Positions 53,488-62,824 of a stretch of DNA of 64,000 nt are shown here, in pieces (within the stretch, counting starts at the first letter, position 1; every line of letters starts with the position of its first letter). Location of the stretch: positions 94,950 to 158,949 of the forward strand of contig JAJRSF010000053.1 of NCBI GenBank assembly GCA_024278935.1, given 5' to 3'. The position numbers were made by a program, and so were the translations under genes. The notes below the pieces were generated by a model, which saw nothing but the letters and a program-made list of their open reading frames with translations, had not been told where the DNA came from and did no database searches. This DNA comes from Candidatus Zixiibacteriota bacterium. Its GTDB lineage: Bacteria > Zixibacteria > MSB-5A5 > GN15 > FEB-12.

Positions 53488-53489
53488 AA

Positions 53490-56144
53490 TTACATTATAA
53501 TAACAAGTTTACCTATTTGAGTTTCTTGTCCATCAGATTCAACAGTCCAATAATACAGTCCTGAAACTGTCAATTGAGTGTTTCGAGTAATTAAGTTCCA
53601 TTTTTCATGACCTGATGAAGGGTCATGTGGATCAGATTCATGGGAAATCTCTCTAATTAAATCTCCATCTAAGGAGAAAATCTTAATAGTACATACCGGT
53701 GGAAGATTAGCAAAATGGATTGCTTTGATTATATCAGCAATATCAATACCATCTTCACTTTTTTCAAATCCTAAGTCAGCATAGTTACCATCAAGACGAT
53801 ATGGGTTTGGATACGTGTATACCTTTTTAACTTCAGCAAGATTGACATCTGCTCTTGTATTGGCATAAGCTAATTGAGCACTAATAGATTTAGATGTTTC
53901 CAAGGCAGGTAAGCCGGATACCGGAGAACCAAAATCAAAGGCTGTAACGTTGAAATAATAAGGGACAGTTGGGAGAAGATTCTTTACAGTTGCTTCATAT
54001 TCATAATATTTCAAAAAGCCGTCATCTGTGAATTCGGTAGTATCAGTTATAGAATCAATAACAGGGTGAGATGGGTATGGTTGATCAGGATAGATTCTTG
54101 TTATTGGTGTGTTGATTCCAAATTCAGAAACGTTAAAATCTTGTGCTTCAAAGAAGAAGATATCATTCCCATATGAGAATGTATTAGTTCTAGGATAATC
54201 CTGTGGATTAAAGATAAATCCTGTTGCAGAATCATTATATAAAGCACGTAGTTCTTCGATTTTGAAAGGAACATCGTTTAGTTCGAATGCTTTTTTACTT
54301 AAATTCCACTCAAATCTATTATAATCTTCTATATCATAAGATGAATGTAAAGTATAACTTGATTCACGTTCATCTCTAGAATAGTACACTCGATATCCTT
54401 CAAAGTCGAATGCGTTAGAGAAAACATCTTTTGATGTTTCAGAAATAAATCCATTAAATCTAATATGAACAGCACCAACTTCTGGAGTTAACCAAAATTT
54501 AGGAGCAGGAGGAGGAGAAGCACCTTGGAAATCAGGAATGCCATCACCTCGGTAAAAATATTCTTCACAGTTTTCAAATACCATTGTAGGTGCGATTGAT
54601 GTATCGATTTCAAGTGGGTCAACAGAAACTGTGTCATACACTTCCATATCTACAATAGCAGTATCTTCACAACACTGTCTCAGGAATTGCAAGTATTTTC
54701 CACTACCATCAGTATCTCTACCAGGGTTGTCATATACACGGGCAGCCCAAGCAGCATTTTCTGTTAAATTGTCGAAATTCAAATTGCTATAATACGCATC
54801 AGGATTATTAGGTAAATTGTTTTCATGATTCATAGGATCAGTATGAAAACTATCACCGGCTACATAGGCAAAAGAAAGAGGTAGACGTTCGCCTGGTTTG
54901 ATTTGGAAAGGTCCAAAAGATAAAAGATACCTTGTATCAACACCTTTTGTCAAATCATCAGCTTCATTTACAGGAGGTGGCATCCAAAGAGTATCGCCTT
55001 GCAGTAAAACTTGTTTAATCCGAGGTTGGTCATAATCAAATTCTTGGTTTTTTAAGAAATAATATTTATTGGCATCACCTTCAGGAGTTCCAAGGAAGCC
55101 AGTTCCTAAATCACGAAACTCTTCTTTCCATCTTCCTTTAAATTCAATTTCGCGAGGACCAAAATCGGTATCAGCTGATGTCCCAGATACCCACCAGTTG
55201 TATGAAACATCCAGTTTAGTTGCCGGTGTTCTGATAATTCTTGTTCCGGTAGTAGCAAGTGGAGAGTCTTCGTCGAATGCTTCATTTTTAGGGTCACCAT
55301 CATTATCAGCAGTCCATGCGATATTAATAGTATCTTCAAAGAAACATCCTGCAAATTCAATAGTATCGGTTTCAATAAAGCCGGAAAGATCATCTTGTGC
55401 TCTTTCGCTACCGCCAATATTTATTGAGCCTACGTCAGCATCAACATAAATACCCATATAGACATCGTTTAAATCTTGCACCCCAATATTTTGAATTTCA
55501 TAGTCAAAAAGAATAAAATCATCAGCATAATCATAAGACCAAGCATAAGATTTTTGAGTAATTTTTATATTTAGCGGAGTGTGTTGACGATTAGAACCCC
55601 AATCAAGATCTATACCAACAATGGCAGTATCACGATAGACCATGATATAATCTTCTTCCGAAACAGCTCCGATGTATAGAGAGTCAATGTCAGGAAATAA
55701 TAAAGATTTTTTTATTATATTACCATCTAAAATAGGATCGTCGGTATCAGGTAAAAATTCTTGAAAATTGCCACTCCAACCATCGGCAGATGTAGAAACA
55801 AGGGTGTCTCGACCTACAACAGCTCCGATCCAAAAAGCACCCGCAAACAAATATTCAATACTAGAAGCTTTTGGATATTCGCAAGATGGAACCGGTTCAC
55901 CAGTAATAGCATCTTGTGTCGTTTCAGCAAACCCGTTACCAAATGAGCCGTTATTGTTTACACCTAATTCAATTTTACCGACTCGATGTCCAACTATTTG
56001 GTATGCTGGTACTTCCGAGGTTGATAAACTGGTTTGACGTTTTTTACTTTCAGTACTTACTTGAGAACGTCCAAAAGATGTTGAGTTTGCAATGAGTGAT
56101 AAAACTACTATGCAAATCATTATAAATCGTGTTTTTTTTATCAT
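53490..56144 (-). CDS. Large secreted protein with C-terminal sorting-like domain (paralogue A)
   Basis: This 884-residue tandem paralogue of the following gene has signal peptide MIKKTRFIMICIVVLSLIANS. The shared architecture includes DGDPKNEAFDEDSPLATTGT and TRIIRTPATKLDVSYNWW (Asp-rich loops, likely calcium-binding), GDGIPDFQGASPPPAPKFWL, KYYEYEATVKNLLPTVPYY and the end domain PPVCTIKIFSLDGDLI ... GKLVIIM. The C-terminus fits an FCB-type sorting or anchor domain. Function is unknown; extracellular or surface placement follows from signal and tail. Its promoter should lie in 56145-56394. Confidence 0.8.
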   Translation of the reverse strand: MIKKTRFIMICIVVLSLIANSTSFGRSQVSTESKKRQTSLSTSEVPAYQIVGHRVGKIELGVNNNGSFGNGFAETTQDAITGEPVPSCEYPKASSIEYLFAGAFWIGAVVGRDTLVSTSADGWSGNFQEFLPDTDDPILDGNIIKKSLLFPDIDSLYIGAVSEEDYIMVYRDTAIVGIDLDWGSNRQHTPLNIKITQKSYAWSYDYADDFILFDYEIQNIGVQDLNDVYMGIYVDADVGSINIGGSERAQDDLSGFIETDTIEFAGCFFEDTINIAWTADNDGDPKNEAFDEDSPLATTGTRIIRTPATKLDVSYNWWVSGTSADTDFGPREIEFKGRWKEEFRDLGTGFLGTPEGDANKYYFLKNQEFDYDQPRIKQVLLQGDTLWMPPPVNEADDLTKGVDTRYLLSFGPFQIKPGERLPLSFAYVAGDSFHTDPMNHENNLPNNPDAYYSNLNFDNLTENAAWAARVYDNPGRDTDGSGKYLQFLRQCCEDTAIVDMEVYDTVSVDPLEIDTSIAPTMVFENCEEYFYRGDGIPDFQGASPPPAPKFWLTPEVGAVHIRFNGFISETSKDVFSNAFDFEGYRVYYSRDERESSYTLHSSYDIEDYNRFEWNLSKKAFELNDVPFKIEELRALYNDSATGFIFNPQDYPRTNTFSYGNDIFFFEAQDFNVSEFGINTPITRIYPDQPYPSHPVIDSITDTTEFTDDGFLKYYEYEATVKNLLPTVPYYFNVTAFDFGSPVSGLPALETSKSISAQLAYANTRADVNLAEVKKVYTYPNPYRLDGNYADLGFEKSEDGIDIADIIKAIHFANLPPVCTIKIFSLDGDLIREISHESDPHDPSSGHEKWNLITRNTQLTVSGLYYWTVESDGQETQIGKLVIIM

Positions 56145-56494
56145 TACACCTTACTCACTATATATTTAAAATTATATTTTTCTACTCTTTAATAACGAAT
56201 TGAATCTGTTTTTAGTTTAATTTTATTACAACAAAGGCAGAATATAATATAAAAAGGCATTCTAATGCAAGCGTTTATAGAAGAAAAGTAATAAAAAATT
56301 GTAAAAATAAATCATTTTATTTGAAATTGTTGAGTATTTCACCCTGTGTGACAAAAAATCAATAAAATATCATCATATCTGATAAATTTTAAGGAAAAAA
56401 AAGCACCGTATGGAATCCAAGATATTAGCGACAATTGGATTCCGAACGATGCCGTGTAAAAGAATTGTAAATTATCTTACAACATTAATTTGCT
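56145..56494. other. AT-rich intergenic region
   Basis: This 350-base gap lies between paralogue A and the M4 protease gene. The half nearest paralogue A is very AT-rich and should hold its promoter, though I could not fix a -35/-10 pair. The part near 56395-56456 holds the terminator of the M4 gene. No open frame with coding character is seen. Confidence 0.6.
56395..56456 (-). terminator. Intrinsic terminator after the M4 protease gene
   Basis: On the minus strand GGAATCCAA/TTGGATTCC forms a 9-bp stem with a 14-base loop, extended outward across a 3x3 internal loop by GGCATCG/CGGTGCT (with G-U pairs) and followed by TTTTTTTT. It is 39 bases beyond the protease stop codon. Confidence 0.75.
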
Positions 56495-59068
56495 CTAAAA
56501 GCAACTTGCCGGAGCAGGACCTTGCGGGTCTCCGAATATAAAATCGACAAGATGGACAAGGTCGGAAATATCCAACTCTCCTGAACCATTAACATCATCT
56601 TCTTCTGGACAAACAGGGTTTGTGTATGCCGCAAAAACATAATCTACTAAGAGTACAAGGTCAGAAATGTCTATACTTTCAAGCGGGTCACCATTTAGGT
56701 TGCCGCGTATTCCAACGCAACATCCGCCGATTGAGATTGAACCATTTACAATGCGGACATCATAATTTCCGAATTTTGATTCGACTCTAGGGAGATATGT
56801 TAAATATCCGTCATTGATAATCTGGTTGACAGCACCTGAAGCTGCCGAAGCACTTGTTTCAAAGTATACTTTTAAAACAGTACCCGAACCAATTGGGAGG
56901 TCTTCTGAAGTAGCATTGTAAGACGCTTGCAATAATATAGTAGCTCGTTTATTCCAGCCATCGAGTTGAATATATTGCTGAACTTCAAAATAATCAGTCC
57001 TGCATCCTACCGTGGAGAATGAGTCCAAAGACAGATTCAAATCACCGACATATTCGATAGGGATTTCTATTAAGTTGAGCGGGACAGTATTATTTAAACT
57101 GATTGATATTTCTACCTTGGCACCAGCACCAGTTGTAACCGTGTCTATTATCATAGTGTCAGCTAAAGCAACAATATAGTTTGAATGATTTAAGGTTTTA
57201 ATTTCGCCGTCGGCAGAAATTTCTAAAGTCACATCATATAAACCTGCTGAATCAAAAAGATGAGCATGAGACTGTGTGTTGGCATTGGAGCCATCACCAA
57301 AATTCCAAGTCCAGTCTTGGACATTTAAAACAGAACTACCTGCAAAATTGACTGTAAATGGAACCCATCCTAATGTTGTGTCAGCAGTAAAACTTATCTC
57401 CGGATTTGGGGCATAGATACCAACAGCTTGCCATGCTTTGGAAACTTGAATTGTCCACATATATGTCGGGTCGAGGTCTATCGATGCTGAGATTGTACCA
57501 AATGCAGCTTCTTGGTATGTAGAATTAAATGTCCAGTAATAGGCATTTGCTTGGTAGGCGACTTTTATAGCATTTGCAACTCCGATACCATCAACTGTTA
57601 CGCCATTATGAGTACCACCATCAGAAAGAAGATAAAACCATTTATTCCCAACACCACTATTTGTATGCACTCCACACCAATCGTTTGTGTTAGAAGGAGT
57701 ACATGGTTCTACCGTTACCCAATAGGGGTCATCTTCACCATAAGTATCCGGGTCAAATTTATTATGCGGGAAAGCAATATCTCTAAATCCTGAACTGGTA
57801 GCAGAAATATTCTCACCCATGAACCAATCAGGGTTGTCATATTCCGGGTGCGCAAATTCAAAAGCGGCACCTATCATATCAGAAAAAGATTCATTTAAGG
57901 CACCCGATTCTTTTTGATATATCAGATTAGATGTCGAACTTGTAATAGCGTGTCCCCATTCATGTGCGATAACATCGGGACTTGCAGCAAGAGAATTGTA
58001 ACCGCTAGAAGCACCCCATATTACGATTTGGCTTCCGTTCCAATAGGCGTTGTTTGTTCCTTCAGCTACGTATCCGACAGTTGTAGTCATTGTAGTTCCA
58101 TTGTCATTGTAACTGTTGCGGCCAAACTGGGAGAGCATCCAATCATAGACTAAACCGGTATATACATGTCCATCAACTGCTGCAGCTTGAGAACCGTAGT
58201 CCCAAATATTATCAGAGTCGGTTGTAATGGTTCCGGGGAGAGAAGTAGAAGTTGTGTAAGTTCGGATAACAGAGCCGGCTCCCATGAGACCATCATGGCC
58301 ATGCGGATTATTGTTTAATTGACGAGTATTGTCTATCATTTGATATTTGATACCATTATAGTCGGTGTCTATATGGTCATAAGTTGTTCCCAAGACGCCG
58401 ACGCCGGTTCCGATTTCATCAGAGTCCATTATTCTATTAGCTTTAAAAATTACCTCACCTGTGTGAGCATCGATAAAATATTCCCATCTTCCCATAGGGT
58501 AATCTGTCGTTACGAATAAATTCCAGGCGAGATACATTTTATCTTCCCATGGAAAAACAACCAACTCTGCTTCGTAGGCAGAACCATTTCCGAAAAATGA
58601 TTTTAAGTCAGCAACCGATTTATCAACAGCTTCAGAAGATGTAATTGATGGGATATGGTTCACTGTGATATTTCTAATAAGATCGCCATTGACAGTTTTA
58701 ATATTATTCTTATTGTCAAAATGAGTGATGAGCTGTCCTGAGTAAACTTTCACTTCGTTGTAAAATTGAAAAAACTTAACATGTGTTTTACCTTGCACAT
58801 CATGAAACACTTCATCGACAGTAAGTTCTTTTAAAGGGTCAGATAAGAAAAGTGCTGATTTGTTTTTTTCAAAGAATTCAAGAGAAGCACTGATTTCATT
58901 TCCCAAAGCAACTTGCGATGAAAGCAGACCTTCTATATGTACTGATCCCGATGTGTCGCTTTCATAAAAGATTATCTTGGAAACATCTTGTAATTTACTT
59001 GCTCCATTTACATTTGCCGATACTATCCCTAATAGTAACAGGCATACAAAAAACATTGACTTGCTCAT
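56495..59068 (-). CDS. Secreted M4 (thermolysin-like) metallopeptidase with PKD, cohesin-like and dockerin-like tail
   Basis: This protein of 857 residues from ATG 59068 follows GGAGAG. Signal peptide: SMFFVCLLLLGIVSANVNGA. An FTP-type propeptide (about 30-200) precedes the catalytic domain with VIAHEWGHAITSST (HExxH) and GALNESFSDMIGAAFE (third ligand Glu); GVHTNSGVGNKWFYLLSDGG carries the transition-state His. A PKD domain (DWTWNFGDGS), a cohesin-like beta domain and a dockerin-like pair (ESIDISDLVLLVDYVF, SGELDISDLVHLVDFIF) follow. It would be a zinc protease secreted and then fixed on a surface or scaffold. The tail is nearly the same as in the S8 protease upstream. Confidence 0.9.
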   Translation of the reverse strand: MSKSMFFVCLLLLGIVSANVNGASKLQDVSKIIFYESDTSGSVHIEGLLSSQVALGNEISASLEFFEKNKSALFLSDPLKELTVDEVFHDVQGKTHVKFFQFYNEVKVYSGQLITHFDNKNNIKTVNGDLIRNITVNHIPSITSSEAVDKSVADLKSFFGNGSAYEAELVVFPWEDKMYLAWNLFVTTDYPMGRWEYFIDAHTGEVIFKANRIMDSDEIGTGVGVLGTTYDHIDTDYNGIKYQMIDNTRQLNNNPHGHDGLMGAGSVIRTYTTSTSLPGTITTDSDNIWDYGSQAAAVDGHVYTGLVYDWMLSQFGRNSYNDNGTTMTTTVGYVAEGTNNAYWNGSQIVIWGASSGYNSLAASPDVIAHEWGHAITSSTSNLIYQKESGALNESFSDMIGAAFEFAHPEYDNPDWFMGENISATSSGFRDIAFPHNKFDPDTYGEDDPYWVTVEPCTPSNTNDWCGVHTNSGVGNKWFYLLSDGGTHNGVTVDGIGVANAIKVAYQANAYYWTFNSTYQEAAFGTISASIDLDPTYMWTIQVSKAWQAVGIYAPNPEISFTADTTLGWVPFTVNFAGSSVLNVQDWTWNFGDGSNANTQSHAHLFDSAGLYDVTLEISADGEIKTLNHSNYIVALADTMIIDTVTTGAGAKVEISISLNNTVPLNLIEIPIEYVGDLNLSLDSFSTVGCRTDYFEVQQYIQLDGWNKRATILLQASYNATSEDLPIGSGTVLKVYFETSASAASGAVNQIINDGYLTYLPRVESKFGNYDVRIVNGSISIGGCCVGIRGNLNGDPLESIDISDLVLLVDYVFAAYTNPVCPEEDDVNGSGELDISDLVHLVDFIFGDPQGPAPASCF

Positions 59069-59105
59069 TTTCACTTTTCTCTCCAAATATTATTACATAA
59101 AACGG

Positions 59106-61496
59106 TTAAAAACAATTTGCAGGTGCCTGTCCTTGCGGGTCACCAAATATAAAATCAACTAAATGTACTAAATCAGAAATGTCGGTTGCCCCCGACCCAT
59201 CAACATCATCTTCTTCAGGGCATACAGAGCCGGTAAAATCACCAAAGATAAAATCGACTATAAGCACGAGGTCGGAAATGTCAACACTTTCAAGTGGGTC
59301 AGCATCAACATTACCACGAATGCCAATACAACATCCACCGATAGCTACGGCACCATTTGAGAATTTAACTTCGTAGTCACCAAATTGGGATTCTACTCTT
59401 GGTAAATAGGTGTTGTAACCGTCAGTGACAATCTGGTTCATTTCACCCGGTACAGATGAAGAGCTAGTCGTAAAGCTTAATTTTAAGATAGCTCCTTCTC
59501 CTATAGGAAGATATGGTGATGTGCCTGTCATTGACGATTGCAAAGAGATAGTAACTCTTTTGTTCCAACCATCAACTTGAATCAATTGCTGTACTTCAAA
59601 GTAATCAGTCCTGCATCCAACAGTTGAGAATGTATTAAAGGTCAAACTCATATCTCCACCATATTCAATAGGAATTTCAATAAGACTTACCGGGACAGTA
59701 TTGTTTAAGGTAACAGTAATTTCTACGTCGGCTCCTGCTATGACTTCAGCTGAATCAGCTTTCATCGTGTCAGCTAACACGACGATATAACTTTGTTTAT
59801 TTGATTGGCGAATATCTCCGGCAGCATCAATTTCAACTCCTACAGTGTATAATCCTTGCTCTAGATAAGAATGGAACGGAGCTTGCACAAATGCGGAATC
59901 ACCATCGCCAAAGTCCCAAGTCCAAGTGTCTACCGCAAGTCCCGATGAAGCTGAGAACTGCACATCAAATGGTGTCCATCCGATAGTTGTATCAGCAACA
60001 AATGAAATCCCCATAATTTGGTCAACTGAACCTTGTAAGTCAGGAAGAGGTCCGATAAGTTTAGAACTGCTAGCTTGAGGAGTCGAGTAATCTATTAATA
60101 AACTTCTTATTTCATTGTGATCTAAAACTCTTCCGTGATTAGCTTTGCTTACTCCTTCAAGCACAGCACAAGCTCCGGTAATAATAGGCGAGGCAGAAGA
60201 AGTGCCTGAAAAAGAGCTCGTGTAATGCTCATCACTGTTTGTACCAAATAAATCACCATAACCTAACGAGTAAACATCCCAAGTTCCAAAAGCATGCACA
60301 TCGACACGCTGTCCATAATTTGTAAAAGATGCAGGGACATGAACATTACTTGAAGCACCAACTACAATAGCTCCTGAAAAACGAAAAGCAGGGTCGAAGA
60401 GATTACCATAGATAGAAGCGTCATCAAAGTTTTCAGCACCGTTACCGGCAGCTTCGACAATAATTCTTCCCATCGCGGAAGCAAGTAAAATAGCGTCGAA
60501 ATTATCCTGCCAATATTCCATCATAACATAACCATCCTGACCTTCACCACTAGCATCAGGTCCGGCAGCATGGAGCTCTATAAGGATGACATCACCGGTA
60601 TCAGAATTATTCATAGCAGTAGTGATGGCAGTCGAGGTTGACATAGAACCAATAGAGACGGTTCCTAAATCTACTTCAAAAGCAATACCGGTCATACCAA
60701 AATCGTTTGAGTCGGCAGCGATTTCACCTAACACAGCAGTGCCATGGTTCCACCAGCCTGCATCATTTATGACATTACCAGCGATATGAAAATCTTCAAT
60801 TCCTCCGTGTAAGTCTTCATGGGTTTGAATCCAGTTACCTTCAATATCAATAACTTTTATATTTTCACCTCGACCACCCGGTACGCCCCATGCATAATGG
60901 GCATCAATACCAACCGGGGCAGGGGTGAGATAATATTGACCACCTTCAAAATTCGGAGTTGCTTGCGGAGTAGAGACCACATCTGTAATTTCCATTGTAG
61001 CAAGCTCAGGAAAAGGAGGGAAATATGCGGTTTCGATAATATCTAACGCGAGCAATTTATTTATTTTTTGTAATTTTTCCGCATCTGTCATCGACTCATC
61101 GAGAGAAATACGGTTGTATAATGAAAGGTCGGGAAGCTGCATGCCGGAACGATTGATTCCAAATTGTCTCATCTCGTCAAGCTTCTCTTTTGGCAATTCA
61201 AAATGTTGGAGTACAGGAAGTGCCTTGTTTTTAAATGAAAGGATTATATTTACTTCATTCCAAACAGATGTAGCTTTCATGAACCCATTTGCACCAATTG
61301 AAGGTTGAGTGGTACCTTCTTTAAATTTCAGAACTATTTGATTCGTATTGAGCATTGTAGGAATTGAAGTATAGGGCTGTTTAGGTAATACGACTCGTTT
61401 TAATTCATGAGTTTTGGCGTTGATGTTGTGTGCTGTAAAAAGTAGAATTGCAATAGCAGATGTAGCCATTAATCTAAAAAAATATCTCTTCCGCAT
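59106..61496 (-). CDS. Secreted S8 subtilisin-like protease with PKD, cohesin-like and dockerin-like tail
   Basis: This 796-residue protein has an N-terminal signal peptide (about residues 7-27). The propeptide-like region leads to the catalytic domain: IKVIDIEGNWIQTHEDL (Asp), WWNHGTAVLGEIAAD (His) and SSFSGTSSASPIITGACAVL (Ser). Then come PKD (DTWTWDFGDGDSA), a cohesin-like domain (NNTVPVSLIEIPIEYGGDM) and dockerin-like repeats (SVDISDLVLIVDFIF, ATDISDLVHLVDFIF). The Asp motif is VIDIEG rather than VIDTG, still plausible. Together with the adjacent M4 enzyme it forms an extracellular protein-degrading pair. Confidence 0.9.
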   Translation of the reverse strand: MRKRYFFRLMATSAIAILLFTAHNINAKTHELKRVVLPKQPYTSIPTMLNTNQIVLKFKEGTTQPSIGANGFMKATSVWNEVNIILSFKNKALPVLQHFELPKEKLDEMRQFGINRSGMQLPDLSLYNRISLDESMTDAEKLQKINKLLALDIIETAYFPPFPELATMEITDVVSTPQATPNFEGGQYYLTPAPVGIDAHYAWGVPGGRGENIKVIDIEGNWIQTHEDLHGGIEDFHIAGNVINDAGWWNHGTAVLGEIAADSNDFGMTGIAFEVDLGTVSIGSMSTSTAITTAMNNSDTGDVILIELHAAGPDASGEGQDGYVMMEYWQDNFDAILLASAMGRIIVEAAGNGAENFDDASIYGNLFDPAFRFSGAIVVGASSNVHVPASFTNYGQRVDVHAFGTWDVYSLGYGDLFGTNSDEHYTSSFSGTSSASPIITGACAVLEGVSKANHGRVLDHNEIRSLLIDYSTPQASSSKLIGPLPDLQGSVDQIMGISFVADTTIGWTPFDVQFSASSGLAVDTWTWDFGDGDSAFVQAPFHSYLEQGLYTVGVEIDAAGDIRQSNKQSYIVVLADTMKADSAEVIAGADVEITVTLNNTVPVSLIEIPIEYGGDMSLTFNTFSTVGCRTDYFEVQQLIQVDGWNKRVTISLQSSMTGTSPYLPIGEGAILKLSFTTSSSSVPGEMNQIVTDGYNTYLPRVESQFGDYEVKFSNGAVAIGGCCIGIRGNVDADPLESVDISDLVLIVDFIFGDFTGSVCPEEDDVDGSGATDISDLVHLVDFIFGDPQGQAPANCF

Positions 61497-61608
61497 AAGA
61501 AACCTTTGTTGGTTAGTAAGTTATGATATGTACTAATGTACATAATACAACATTAAAGAGATATGGCAATACCTATTTTAAAAGTGTAAAATATGCGTTT
61601 TCAGATAA

Positions 61609-62535
61609 TTATTGGGTGGAATTTAAACCAAAGATGAAATCAACAAAAGCAACTAAATCTGATATATCTGTGTCTCCACTTGAATCTGTATCACAAGAGA
61701 AGATGGTGCAGGCAAATGGATCTCTTGGAGTAAACAAGAAAGAGACAAAACATACTAAGTCGGAAATATCAATTGCATTATCACCATTAGAATCACAGTC
61801 TATAAATTCAAATGGTTTGGTGTAATCAATAGTCAGGGAGCCATCAAGTACGAGAACAATTTCGGGGTCAAGTAAACCTACGGTAGATGAATCATAAAAG
61901 ACCATCTCATAGCCTAAGGAAGTATCGGTAACTTCAACCCATGAAGTACATGTTGGACCTTCCCATAAGAGGCAATTAAAATAAGATGTATCGACAATAG
62001 TATCGGGGACAGCACCAATTGAATTTCCATAGGGATCGGCAAAATCTGTCGGTAATTCAAATGTGATATTTGAGAGAAGAGACAAATTTGTACCCGGTGC
62101 ATTTGTTGCTGTATATGGAACTCGAATAGCGACTCCGCCTTGCTGTGGTAAGACAGGAGAAACAGAACCCGAACCCCCAAAAAAAGATGCGATACATCGA
62201 AACCAATATTCAGATTGATCACCAGCTTTGTCGATGACTTCAATATATTCAAATCCACTAATGAGAGTACCAGCTGTGTCATAACCTAAACCGGAAAAAT
62301 CGAATTTGACTAAGTCAGGTCGACTACTTTTTAAAACAAATTGAAAGCCGAAAATTTCAGAATCATAATTATCAAGATAGACCGTGAGCAAACCTGACGG
62401 ATCTTTCGTTGATACAACAGTATCTGCAACTTTCATAACTATTTGTGGTAGCATTGGAGTTGCAGATATTTGACTTATGAGAATTGTGTGAAAAAATAAA
62501 TAGAATAGAATGCTAAACAATATTTTAACTGACAT
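61609..62535 (-). CDS. Secreted cohesin-like and dockerin-like protein
   Basis: This 308-residue protein has signal peptide ILFSILFYLFFHTILISQISA, then a cohesin-like beta-sandwich (VYLDNYDSEIFGFQFVLKSS, VIDKAGDQSEYWFR) and, at the end, two calcium-loop helices DSNGDNAIDISDLVCFVSFLF and SGDTDISDLVAFVDFIFG. A protein carrying both a cohesin-like and a dockerin-like module could bridge the proteases next door. Cohesin assignment is by overall pattern, not a strong motif. It is read toward the S8 gene, 112 bases away. Confidence 0.75.
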   Translation of the reverse strand: MSVKILFSILFYLFFHTILISQISATPMLPQIVMKVADTVVSTKDPSGLLTVYLDNYDSEIFGFQFVLKSSRPDLVKFDFSGLGYDTAGTLISGFEYIEVIDKAGDQSEYWFRCIASFFGGSGSVSPVLPQQGGVAIRVPYTATNAPGTNLSLLSNITFELPTDFADPYGNSIGAVPDTIVDTSYFNCLLWEGPTCTSWVEVTDTSLGYEMVFYDSSTVGLLDPEIVLVLDGSLTIDYTKPFEFIDCDSNGDNAIDISDLVCFVSFLFTPRDPFACTIFSCDTDSSGDTDISDLVAFVDFIFGLNSTQ

Positions 62536-62824
62536 AACTTATCCTTAAAATGGAATTACAATTTCTTACAATTTTATTTAGCTATTATTCTATGCGAGAC
62601 CTAGAGTTATTGTTTTAGATTATTCTATAATAAATAATTATACAGAAAATTCTGATTCTGTCAAGAAAAATATTACTTGACAACGAATATGACGAAGTCT
62701 ATTATTAAACTGTACATATTTTGTACTATCAAATTTTTCAAATTTGCAGGTAGGGATCAAACCAATTTAGATAAACAGAATAAATATATATATAGTCCAA
62801 CAAAACTATTAAAGGAGAGTAAAA

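Noticed and set aside
50863..56144. Firm assignment to type IX secretion
   Set aside because: The C-terminal domains look similar in style, but no secretion machinery is in the window and the final residues differ from the usual signal.
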